DNA of 64,000 nucleotides from Isoetes taiwanensis. Lineage: Eukaryota > Streptophyta > Lycopodiopsida > Isoetales > Isoetaceae. Each line of letters begins with the position of its first letter. Within the stretch, counting starts at the first letter, position 1. Position numbers and translations under genes: made by a program. Shown here piece by piece: positions 55,190 to 64,000 of the stretch. The notes beneath the pieces were generated by a model. The model was not told the DNA's origin. It was given only the letters and a program-made list of their open reading frames with translations, and did not search any database. The DNA lies in NCBI GenBank assembly GCA_021234155.1, contig JAJEKV010000094.1:3020535-3084534 (forward strand), read 5' to 3'.

Positions 55190-56760
55190 CCAAAATAACA
55201 TTCCACATGATATACCATGTTTGCAAAAGAACAAAACAACTGTAAATTCAGACAGCCTCTTTGTATAATGAGTCAGCACATTAAATGTGAGATTTACTCC
55301 ATAGAATATGAAATCCCTATAACTATAAGTGTAGAAGTCAGATCTACCTTCTCCAAGCTGCACACTTGCTGGAATAATTGGAGTCCATGTGTAAGGATTT
55401 CGTTTTCCAACTGTTTCAAATGGCTGATTTGCCTCACATAAAGTTTGGTTGCAACTGAACATACACATGACATGGTAACGAATTTGACATAAATGCATAC
55501 TTGCTTTGCGTCCACCTACTAAGAAATCCCTTTCTTGAACTTGGTTCTACTTCTGCAAATGGAGAGTTCTTCTGCAAAGTAGCATTATCTGAAGGACAAA
55601 TTATAGTAGAACATTACATAAAAGAAGTATGGCAGTCACCTAGTGAATCCCTTGCTTGACGGTGGCCAGAATACCTATTCAATTATAAAACATGTATTAG
55701 ACATTCATAGGAAGCCTTGGAAGGACCACATGCAAGATATGACCGATAGGTCTAAAACAGCCGCCGCTTATCTGTCTTTTATCCCAAGATGAAGAGGGTC
55801 AGACTTCATGCCTTAAGTTCAGGCCGACATGCACCTAAGTGACCAGATTCACTACATAAACATTCAACTTCTAAAAAATAGTGGAAAACATGCTTGGATT
55901 TCTAACGGCGAACTTAATCCAAGATTTTAGCATTGGTCTGCATAATTGCACTGCTAGCACACATTTGAAACAGATGGATGGATAACAGAAAATGGAACTA
56001 AGCGGGGATTAAATCCACCATTCTAGTCTGTGCAGAGAATAACCTAACACCTGTAAATCTGGAGCTTGTCGTTTCACAAAGGCATAAAGTCAGCACAACT
56101 ACCTGCTAACATAAAATCTTTAGAAATATGAAACTTTAGTGTCGATGGTGTCTACTAAGTCATTCGCTGGTTCCTAATGTGCATGTTCTTGCTAAAACCG
56201 AAATATAAAAAAGGGCAGAATAATGCCTGGTTAAAAGAAACAAGTTTGAAAATATACCATATCTAAGAGAAGCAGATGCTTGACGAAAAACAAATTGACA
56301 GACCAAGAGCTGGCTTATTTTTACTTAGATAATATGCAAAAAGTATGAAAACGGAATTTTTAGCCTGAAACATCGCAACACCTATAATGAAACTGAAGCA
56401 AGTTAACACGTGAACATACCACAGTAGAACAAAGACATAGGCAGACCATCTTTGCACCTGCAACAACTTCTGAAGGCATTAAAAATTTGAAATGTAACCT
56501 TGGAGCCAAAGAATGGGCTGTTCATTCTGCAGAAACCATCATCGGGTGAATGCTTAACCTGAGAAGAGAATAGAGATAAAACCGAGTTGAGGAAGGAGGG
56601 AATCGGCCGATTTGATCATGCCATAGCAGAGATGGTGAGGAGTCGGATCGATTGCAAAGGAAGAAGCCGGATTTGCTGGTCGCTGCCCTTTCGAAGCAGG
56701 TTTTGCCCTAAACCAATTTTCAACGTGAAAACCTAACGAAAATTTTAACTAAAACCTAAC
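55190..56760 (-). other. Possible captured host-gene pieces in the CACTA element
   Basis: Around 56700 the minus strand has AACCTAGG-less leader-like sequence followed by a splice-acceptor-like CTATTCTCTTCTCAG (about 56567) and a donor-like end near 56473. This looks like the 5' end of a plant gene with a leader intron. Another exon-like block lies at 55290-55480. Gene capture is common in CACTA elements, but I cannot identify the source gene and no long frame survives. Confidence 0.3.
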
Positions 56761-57058
56761 AATTTCATAAGTTCCAATAATTCCATAAGTTATACATAAA
56801 AGAAAAGAGAAGAAAAAAGCAATAATAAAATAAAATAAAAAGGAGAACATTAATCTAGGAAAGACCATGTAGTGTGTAACAATGCTAAAACAAATGATTG
56901 TATTGACGAGGATAATAAATATTATAAGTTTGCATTCACATAATAATTAATGCAAGGAGTAAACGCGAAGCAGTGCGGCTAGGCTTAAGTGGTATAACGG
57001 AAGTTATGAGCCTAATTGTGGTGTTGTTGGAGTAATGGACCAAGATAAGCTAATAAAA

Positions 57059-57406
57059 TCATTTAAAATGATCGATCAGGAAAAACAAGGTTGAAAGGAA
57101 AATTCTTTTTGCAAATAAATTAAGCACCAGTATTACCATAGGTCCATAGTGGCTCAAATTTAGACAACCTGTATATTGTTTGAGCATAGCTAGAGACTCC
57201 CCTTGCACTTGATAGAGATTTATGGTTCTGGGTGCAACGCATGCATGGTCAAACACATGCATCTGAATAGCTTGTTCTGCGAAAAAAATCCCATTTCCTA
57301 CTTGCTTCCTTCCTTTGAGAAGTAAGGCAAATATATCTGCAAGCATATCTGCATAATGTACCCCACAAAGCAATTTTTTGCCCTGGATAGACCAAGTGTT
57401 AGCCAA
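57059..57406 (-). CDS. Open frame of unknown origin inside the CACTA element
   Basis: An open frame of 115 codons with moderately protein-like composition (GKKLLCGVHYADMLADIF, QAIQMHVFDHACVAPRTINL). No family is recognised. It could be a captured exon, a decayed retroelement piece or chance. Confidence 0.25.
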   Translation of the reverse strand: MANTWSIQGKKLLCGVHYADMLADIFALLLKGRKQVGNGIFFAEQAIQMHVFDHACVAPRTINLYQVQGESLAMLKQYTGCLNLSHYGPMVILVLNLFAKRIFLSTLFFLIDHFK

Positions 57407-58019
57407 ATGTGTGTCTAGTGTGCTGAACTAACAAGTCCCAATCTATAAGTTAAGGTTAGAAGAACAAAGCCAATGAAAATCAGTTCAAGGATTGTTCCAC
57501 TTTCCCTAAGCCATGGCATTTAATTCGAAAAGACCCTTTTCCTAGAGTTGTGTGCACACTTGAAGTCCCAATAATCACTATAATGTCATGTGCATTGTGT
57601 TGGATTTACAAGCCTTTATCAATTGGTGCCTTTATAAGTTAAGGCCAGCATTTTAGTGTTGTGTGCCCATATAAACTTCCGTCATGAAGTGTACAAATAG
57701 ACGTTTGACACGGTGGTATGTATGACATTCAAGAAATGCAAAGGGATTTTATTCTATGTCGAGTGCTTGCATAAGCAATGGTTCCAGATACTTCGTATGC
57801 CAAATATTTGCCACAAATTAGCAAATAAGGTTCAGATCAAAGAGTTTATTAAATGGTCCGGGCAGCCTGTTGTTGGGCAAGCATGACTGGCACCCTTCCC
57901 AAAGCCAAACAGGGCCAGAACTTTGCACTGCCACCTCACCAAAGGGGAGAGTCCCAACCCCAGGAGGCGGACCCCAAAAAAGTTCCCGAGGCAGCCTGTT
58001 CTAGCAGCGCTCCCCCGGG

Positions 58020-58525
58020 GGGCTGTATGCTAATGACCACTCAAACATTGACAAAACGTGTGACACTAAAGATGCCATTATATTTGATGCTAATAACACC
58101 ACCTATAATGTCACAAGTGGGTCTTAACACTAACACTGATGTTATATGTGTAGCAACTACTGACACTATATTTGATGCTAATAACAACACTTATAATGTC
58201 ACTGATGGACAATGACACTGAGACTGATGTTATATATGTGACAACTACTGACACTAGCACCACCTATAATGTCACAAGTGGGCACTGACACTAATACTGA
58301 TGCTATATGTGCAACAACTGGTGACGCTATACTTGATGCTAATAGCAACATCTATAGTGTCGTAACCAAGTTACTGACATTGTTGGTGACACAAAGAGTG
58401 AGGCTATAGGTGACACAAATTGTGGCATCTGTAGCATCATTTCTGTAAAAATGTCACTAATAATGTCATAGTGTACACTTTTCAATATTGTGGTGACGTT
58501 TTGGTGACACTAATGGACCCCTTCT
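58020..58525. repeat. Right subterminal repeat array of the CACTA element
   Basis: About three units of ~110 bp share ATTTGATGCTAATAACA, CCTATAATGTCACAAGTGGG and CTGATGTTATATGTG, with TGACACT-type motifs throughout. The TGACA/TGTCA core is the same as on the left in opposite orientation. Confidence 0.8.
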
Positions 58526-58534
58526 CTTGTAGTG

Positions 58535-58975
58535 TTTGGCTTCTGGTATCTTTGTGGGGTGGCAAAAGTGTACTGCCATGTGGGCCCTAGACTCTCCAGT
58601 GCCATCTTCTGTGGTTGCATTTCCATGGAAGGTTTTTCCTCATGGGAAGGCAACTAAGCTTCTAGGCATTCCAGTTGGTATACACCTCTCATCTGGTGAT
58701 GCGTGGGATGTCATTATTAAGGGGTTGGAAAGGCATTTGTTCTGGTGGTCCACGGCTAAGTTATCCATGGCTGGTCGTGTAACTGTGGCAAAGTCAGTTC
58801 TCAGTGGCACACATGTCTACATGGCATCCATCTTGCTAGCACCACAGTCAAAGATGCAGCTCATTGTTCGCACTGTCAGGAACTTCATCTGGGGTGGCAC
58901 TGAAGAAGGAGCTGATGTTAAAGTTAGTTGGGCGAAGTGCATTATGCCTAAACTTTGTGGGGGCTGGGGATGATT
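58535..58975 (+). pseudogene. LINE 2 RT thumb segment
   Basis: Directly continues the LINE 2 frame after the CACTA element: ASGIFVGWQKC, KLLGIPVGIHL, STAKLSMAGRVTVAKSVL and FIWGGTEE, all typical of the region C-terminal to the RT catalytic core in plant LINEs. The frame is lost near 58975. Confidence 0.85.
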
Positions 58976-59333
58976 CACTTTCTTCTCGAGCAAGGTGCTG
59001 ATCTCTAAGTTCATGTGGCGGATTCTCAATAATCTTTGATAATTCTCCAGTGTCTGCGTCTCATTCACCGCTTCTTCAGAGGTGCATTTCCTTTGGCTCT
59101 CCATCCATTAAGCCTCTCCTCCCATAGGCATTATTCTATCCACTTTCTCCATATCCTAATGCATCTCCTTTCCTCAAGGGGTTGCTAGCTGCTTGGGAGA
59201 TCAGGCACTTTGTTTGATTCCATCCAATGGCCCACCACGGATCCTCTGACCCGGTTGTTGGTGGATCCCTTTGGGTGACGGTCATGCATTTGTCCCCCGG
59301 TCTCTTACGTCCATCCATTGGCCTTAACGTCGG

Positions 59334-60062
59334 TTGGCGAGCAAAGGTGTGTGCTCCACGGTATCTGCATGGTATAATAAGACAAGACTGTTGACGTGGA
59401 ATGAGTTCAAATTGAAGTTCCTTCTCCTTCGTTGGGACTGGAGCATTTGGGAAAACGTAGCTGCTACACTTCCTCCACACCCACAAGACGTGGCTCCCCA
59501 GCTCTGTGTGGTTCATGACAGTGTTCAGGAGGAGCACCTGGTGCACTCGATGTATGTGGTCCTGCTTCATCCTGAGGTGTTGCCTCCATCGCCAAAGTGG
59601 CCTTTAGTTATCCCCGAGCCTCATCGTAAAAGCGATGGGCGATGGGTATGGGATAAATTGCTTCATCCTAAGCTATCCATTTTATGGTGGCAGATCACTC
59701 ATAGATGCGTGCGGGTAAACACTGTTGTTCATCGATTTCGTCCAGAAGTCTCTGTGATCTGCCCTCTTTGCACGCAGAGGGATGAGACAATTGAGCACTG
59801 CTTTTTCTTGTGTCACCATGTTCGACCTACTTGGCAGTGGCTTCTGAGTCTTTTCCATTGTGACTTGAATAGTCAGCAGGTCCTTTTATCAGTCTATCCT
59901 AGTTCTTGGGACAAGTTGGCAAAGAGGGCTTTCCACTTAGCATCTGCTTGGATCATCTGGTCCATCTGGAAGAGACGAAATCTCTTCATCTTCAAGGGAC
60001 AGCTCTTTTCAGATACGCAAGTGCTTAGCGATGCCCGTAGTCGCATTGTGAAGGTAACATAA
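59334..60062 (+). pseudogene. LINE 2 zf-RVT segment
   Basis: The frame contains WVWDKLLHPKLSILWWQI and CPLCTQRDETIEHCFFLC, the zf-RVT Cx2C...HC pattern, followed by WIIWSIWKRRNLFIF near the end. The stop is at 60062. Between 58975 and 59334 the reading is degraded. Confidence 0.85.
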
Positions 60063-60111
60063 GTAGATATAATATATAGAGTAGATATAAAAGTCTTATA
60101 TATATACAATT

Positions 60112-60129
60112 CGGTATAAATTTATACCG
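60112..60129. repeat. Perfect 18-bp palindrome
   Basis: CGGTATAAATTTATACCG, in AT-rich DNA just after the LINE 2 coding end. Function unknown. Confidence 0.7.
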
Positions 60130-60389
60130 TTTATAGCTAATTTATATGCATAGTACAGATTGCAGTGTTGCGCCTAATGAAACCTTTGTTTTTGTTCAAT
60201 GTAATCCAAACAGTAATTTGGCGTATTTCGCAAAAAAGAGAAAAGAAAAAGAAAAAGAAAAAGAGAGTAATTTGGCATAATTTGGCAGGTTCACATATTA
60301 CGAATCACTCGTACTTCTTAGTCAATATAATGGAGATATGTATGCCTTATATTATATTTTAGAACCAAATAAGCAACATGTAAAAAATC

Positions 60390-60760
60390 AACTAATGCTC
60401 CAACTTGATCAAACTTCATAAGGTTATGCCATGCTTCATGTTGACCAACCTTGAACGTATTTAGACATATATTCATAGAGGGGTGATGCTTTGCTCGATC
60501 AAACCTTAGAGGGGTTATCCTTGCTTGATGAAACTTTAGTTGTAGCAAAACTTTACAGTTGCGTCGATCTGCAATAAGACCTTAATTCTATTTAGACATA
60601 AATCTATAGAGGGATTATGCCTTGCTCGATCAAACCTCAATCATACTTAGAAATGAATTATAGAGGTTTTACAGCTTAATCAATCAAATCTTAGAGCGTT
60701 ATCATTGCTCGATCAAACTATAGTTGTGGTACAACTTCACAGTTATGTCCTTCGGCGAGT
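60390..60760. repeat. ~190-bp tandem repeats with GCTCGATCAAAC motif
   Basis: GCTCGATCAAACY recurs at about 60493, 60629 and 60706. The phrase TAGTTGTRGYAMAACTTYACAGTT occurs at 60537 and 60721. The repeat lies between the LINE 2 coding end and its 3' UTR. Confidence 0.65.
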
Positions 60761-60793
60761 TCATGAAGTGTCAGCATGCTCATAAAACAAACC

Positions 60794-60865
60794 GACCAAG
60801 ATGGGACTCGAACCCATAATCTCCCGCTCCGGAGGCGAGCGCCTTGTCCATTAGGCCACATGGTC
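60794..60865 (-). tRNA. tRNA-Arg (anticodon CCG)
   Basis: On the minus strand a 72-nt cloverleaf begins GACCATGTGGCCTAATGGAC and ends CCCATCTTGGTC. The D-arm, the anticodon stem with loop CTCCGGA (anticodon CCG at 60832-60830, reading Arg CGG) and the T-arm TGGG-TTCGAGT-CCCA are all formed. The acceptor stem has one mismatch (T6/T67). A CAA motif precedes the 5' end, and a TTTT terminator (60783-60786) follows the 3' end, as in plant tRNA genes. No intron. It lies within repetitive DNA, so it may be a dispersed copy, but it looks functional. Confidence 0.92.
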
Positions 60866-61127
60866 ATTGCTACATTTACAAATGTTCTTCCTTGAAGGAT
60901 GACATCAAAAGTGTCATTTGGGAGCAATATCTTCAGATTCACACCTACTCATAGCAAACAGTTGTGCTCATGGTGATCTGTATTCTCTGCTTTTTTATGT
61001 TATGTATGTGGTGGGTAGTGTTGCTCTAGTGGATATCTTCTCCACTGGGTTTTGAGTCCCCCATGTACTCTTTGTATTCTTTTGAGTAATAAAGGTCCAC
61101 GTTCATCAAAAAAAAATAAAAAATAAC

Positions 61128-62188
61128 TTCAGGAACAGAGCAGTATCTGTGAAAGTCTTCTTGCAAGATTTATTCGGGTCAAAGTTGATGATGATATCCT
61201 TGGAAGAATTAGTTGGAGTGAGAATATAATGGAGGAGTTTGCAATAGCGGGCTTGATCGTATATAAGACGCTTGGGACTATATTGAGCAACATTTATAAA
61301 CATTTGTAGGTTGTGTAAGATATCATTGTTAGACTCCCAATGGGTACCTTTGATGATGGCCCAATTAGGCAACTGTTTGAGTGATGTAGTATGCCATGAT
61401 AAGCGTCGTTGGAATCTCGGATCAAAGGTAGGATCATCTTGTATATGTTGAGGTGCTTTGGCAAAGTTGTAACGGATTTCATCAACCTGCAAAAGTTTAT
61501 CCCGCCAAGTTGTATCTTCAACCTGTGTATACAGTGGCATGTCAGAAAAGATATCATCATAGTGTATTGAATCTGAGTCTTTAAGAAACATGTCGATTTT
61601 CTGCATAAGGACAGTAGGAATGAGATTGCGTATTTCTTTCCATTCAGAAGATGTGGGAATTTGCCAATTTATGAGATCAAAAGGCCGAGGAGCATGAGAA
61701 TTTGCTGAATATAAAGCTGTGTGCTCTAGCTGGAATGATAAAAAATTGACCCAAATTTTATAATCTTCATTGTACTGAATTTTTAAACTGATGGTTTGAA
61801 GTAGGGAGTCTTGAACATCCCGAAGATGGGTCTTCAAATTTCTAATCATCAACTCTTTATCGGCAGCGGGTAAAACCAATGAGTTGCTCATATCATTAGA
61901 TTGTAATGGACGACACTGCTTGATCTTTAAAGGAGGTCGTGCTCTAAGCTGCGCTGATTCATAAATGAGCTGTTGTGATGAGGAATAGTAAGAAAGAATA
62001 TAACCGATACTGTCAACAGCCCATTCGTGACATAGAACAGGGTCTTCGATGGTAAGATCATGGCGATAAATTGCAGTAATAAGTTGAACTCTTTCTGGAT
62101 ATATCATCTGTTTCCATAAGTTAGAAAATTGTTGAACAATGATTGGTGTGCACAAGGGGGGTGCACCTAATATGCACGTATGGTTCAA
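61128..62188 (-). pseudogene. Unidentified ORF truncated by the LINE 2 tail
   Basis: About 350 codons are open on the minus strand, with no stop until the frame runs into the LINE 2 A-tail, which gives a run of Phe/Ile/Leu codons before a stop at 61106. The first codon of the open frame shown (62188) is TTG; the first in-frame ATG is near 62107, and the frame may extend further 5'. Protein-like blocks include PVLCHEWAVDSIGYIL, LKTHLRDVQDSLLQ, WQIPTSSEWKEIRNLIP and SPKRLIYDQARYCKLLHYIL. No family is recognised. It may be the gag-like or accessory ORF of an element, or a host or virus-derived gene. Its 3' part probably lies at 52040-52345. Confidence 0.55.
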
Positions 62189-62223
62189 GAGCGTGAACGT
62201 AAAGGGTTTTTTTATTGCATTAG

Positions 62224-62241
62224 TCGACCGTATACGGTCGA
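62224..62241. repeat. Perfect 18-bp palindrome
   Basis: TCGACCGTATACGGTCGA, about 35 bp upstream of the minus-strand ORF block. It could be an operator-like or structural site; nothing shows which. Confidence 0.6.
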
Positions 62242-62939
62242 GTTCTCATATGATATCACTCTTCATTTTGCAGCTTTGAACGTGAAGGGAGCATAGGCGG
62301 GAAGGAGAGATCCGTAGGTGGTCGATTTGGGCCTCTGGTCTGATTTATGATGGTGGTTTCGAGTTTATGACTGAGTACTTGATCTTGCTTATAGCAGCTA
62401 GTCTAAATGATGTTAAACATAAAGTCTTTATAAGGATGATGATCTCTTCGTTTAATCGCAGCACCCTATGTTGAATATTAACCTTTTGCTCCTTACATGC
62501 AGGGATTTATACAAGTGTTCCTTGAAAAAGATACTATTGATCAGGGTTACGATGGCTACTGCAACAATGTTCTTTCGTCGCTGGTGGAGTCCGATTTGCT
62601 AAACAAGTAATCGGGTTAGAACTATTTATTATGTTGCATATGTCAAGTTCATGAAAATGGAGATTTTGTACTTATTCATGTGCTTTAGATGAGAAGCGAG
62701 TGTTCTCTTCTTCCTATTTGTCTACTTCACTTTTATGCGCAGATAAAAAGTGATTTTTCTCTTTTTCTTATGTCTCTACTTTCTTTCTGTGTCAATGCAT
62801 TTCAAGGCATAACACTTACTGAAGTATATATGTCTGCAATGTTAAATTACTTTGCTTTGCTTGTTGGGATGCTTTGAAGTGCAGGGCATACTTAGCATCT
62901 ATTATTATCTGATCTACATATGTTCTTATGTTTTGCGCT

Positions 62940-63245
62940 TATCCGACCGTCCGTTCGAGATCCGACGGCTCACGTGGGTTTGGGACATATCCTACGGCCC
63001 AGATGGCCTGGGAGTTTACATATAATATGTGTACCATGGTCCTACGGTCCAGATTGATCTGATCCTGACCGTCGGTCCGAGATCCGACGGCTCACGTGGC
63101 TTGGGGACACATCCTACGGTCCACGTGGCTTTGGGAATTATATGTAATAGATCCTACGGCTCATATTGCTTTTATATGGTGAGATCTTGATCGTTGATCG
63201 AGTCTAAGATCCTAAGGCTCATTGCTCGTTCCTTAAGGAAAGGCT
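62940..63245. repeat. ~120-bp tandem repeats with GATCCGACGGCTCACGTGG
   Basis: GACCGTCSGTYCGAGATCCG followed by ACGGCTCACGTGG occurs at about 62945 and 63068. Shorter related ATCCTACGGYYCA phrases occur at 62989, 63111 and 63146. CACGTG is a G-box core, but regulatory meaning is not shown. Confidence 0.7.
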
Positions 63246-63261
63246 TTTAAAAAATTTTATG

Positions 63262-63330
63262 TTATTAGGGGGATTCGAACCCTGGTCCTCACCCCCCCAA
63301 ACCCCCCACTCTAACCACTAATATACTTAA
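63262..63330 (-). ncRNA. tRNA-derived pseudogene or SINE head
   Basis: On the minus strand TATTAGTGGTTAGAGTGG resembles a tRNA A box and D-arm. GGGTTCGAATCCC is a perfect B box and T-arm, followed by CCTAATA, which pairs with the TATTAG near the start. The centre is a G-rich run (up to 7 Gs) with no proper anticodon stem, so it is not functional. Confidence 0.5.
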
Positions 63331-63396
63331 GGGTAATGTTGTAATTAAGATAAAATAGACTATAATATTCTAGGATGTTTTGAAAGTTTCAAAATG

Positions 63397-63434
63397 TTCC
63401 AGAAAGTTCTAAAATGTTCTAGAAATTTCTAGAA
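63397..63434. promoter_or_regulatory. Extended heat-shock-element-like array
   Basis: Eight consecutive pentamers alternate TTC and GAA: TTC-CA-GAA-AG-TTC-TA-AAA-TG-TTC-TA-GAA-AT-TTC-TA-GAA, with a single imperfect unit. Three perfect inverted units are enough for plant heat-shock factor binding. The flanks are low-complexity A/T-rich with related TTCTAGAA text, so chance within a repeat is possible. Confidence 0.4.
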
Positions 63435-63439
63435 TGCAA

Positions 63440-63830
63440 GGGAATCCAGGAGAATTAAAGGGAATATAAAGAAAATCTCATAAATTGTAAGAGAATCTAG
63501 GAAAATATGCAAGTCTAACGGAATCTCTTAAAATCTAATTGAATCTAAGGGAATCTTCATAATATCTAAGGGAATGTAAGAAAATCTTGATGAAATCTTA
63601 GAGTTTTTTTAAGATTTTGCAAAGAGCGACGATAGAATGTTCTTTCATAACAAAGGTGTACTCTAAAAATAGAAAATGCTTTAAAAATGTTGCACAGATC
63701 CAAAATAGATTATTTTAGAAGGTTTTAAATGCTCATGGGTAAGCACCTCAATCAAAATAGAAAATTCTAAGAGAATCTAGGAGAATCTAAGAGAATCTCA
63801 GTAGAATCGTTGGTTATCTAGAGCACTATA
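63440..63830. repeat. Degenerate GGGAATCTAAG-type repeats
   Basis: GAATCTA(A/G)G(A/G)GAAT variants recur many times. No gene is visible to the end of the window. Confidence 0.6.
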
Positions 63831-64000
63831 GGGCCTTGCACCGTCTAAAACTGGAACAATGCGCCGTAGGACGTATTAATTTTTTTGTCTATGTATATCA
63901 TTATAAATGACATAATTCTAATGTTACAGAGTCGTGATAATCTGGTCAGAGGGTCTTATGGCACTAGGAATGTTGGGAAGCATTTCATATTATCCCTTGC

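Larger units (their letters stand above)
54405..58534. mobile_element. Non-autonomous CACTA (En/Spm-type) transposon, 4,130 bp
   Basis: The left end starts CACTACAAGAGAAGGGGTCC and the right end is its exact reverse complement; the two agree over 30 bp. Both sides have TTT (54402-54404 and 58535-58537), the 3-bp duplication typical of CACTA elements. Removing the element with one TTT rejoins the LINE reading frame exactly. Both subterminal regions are arrays of GTCA-containing motifs. No transposase is found, so it depends on a partner element. The interior carries host-gene-like pieces. Confidence 0.95.
52350..61126 (+). mobile_element. LINE 2, interrupted by a CACTA element
   Basis: Plus-strand endonuclease, RT and zf-RVT segments are in order, and the 3' end has AATAAA (61088) and an A-rich tail ending near 61126. 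The 5' end is near 52350, early in the endonuclease, so the element is 5'-truncated. A 4,130-bp CACTA element sits inside the RT, and foreign-looking DNA with tandem repeats and a tRNA gene (about 60070-60950) lies between the ORF end and the 3' UTR. There are several frameshifts and the element is dead. It appears more decayed than LINE 1. Confidence 0.8.

Noticed and set aside
1-64000. CRISPR arrays, operons or bacterial genes
   Set aside because: No short direct repeats with uniform unique spacers and no prokaryotic gene organisation; the window is plant nuclear DNA.

Overview
The window is a stretch of nuclear DNA from a land plant with a large, repeat-rich genome. A non-specific lipid-transfer protein gene, a Copia-type primer-binding site, a BED/hAT transposase, LINEs with a zf-RVT domain and a CACTA element all point to plants. 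I cannot fix the lineage from sequence alone; a fern, other seed-free plant or gymnosperm would fit the sparse genes and old nested elements. Only two genes look intact in the ordinary sense: the lipid-transfer protein at 39.6-40.1 kb (minus) and a tRNA-Arg(CCG) at 60.8 kb (minus).

Layout. 1-4.8 kb: gene-free, with small duplications. 4.8-12.0 kb: a satellite array of about 17 units of ~427 bp, each with a tRNA-like (Pol III A/B box) core. 12-13.4 kb: AT-rich spacer with foldbacks. 13.5-15.7 kb: a broken hAT transposase gene. 15.9-18.0 kb: a three-copy tandem repeat carrying two MITEs, then a cluster of short hairpins. 18.4-19.5 kb: an unidentified decayed gene. 20.2-21.3 kb: an old LINE 3' end. 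23.0-30.65 kb: a large inverted-repeat element whose right arm is split by a 4.9 kb LINE with a 16-bp target duplication; that LINE is itself split by a 667-bp hAT-like MITE with an 8-bp target duplication.

30.8-37.75 kb: four LTRs alternating with three internal regions. Each internal region carries an intact ~646-codon ORF with no retroviral domain, between a Copia-type PBS and a polypurine tract. This non-autonomous LTR element in tandem, with its conserved unidentified protein, is the strongest candidate for something undescribed. 38-47 kb is mostly spacer, with the lipid-transfer gene, D-armless tRNA-like sequences, duplications and another LINE remnant. 47.5-51.6 kb (minus) holds exon-like pieces of unknown genes and a fragment resembling the C-terminal part of a Penelope-like reverse transcriptase.

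52.0-62.2 kb is a second nest. An unidentified minus-strand ORF appears to be split by a plus-strand LINE, whose RT domain is in turn split by a 4,130-bp CACTA element with perfect 30-bp terminal repeats and TTT target duplications. The last 2 kb holds short tandem repeats, a tRNA-derived pseudogene and a run of heat-shock-element-like pentamers.

Most coding capacity here belongs to transposable elements in various states of decay. The nesting gives relative ages: inverted-repeat element, then LINE 1, then MITE; and minus-strand ORF, then LINE 2, then CACTA.
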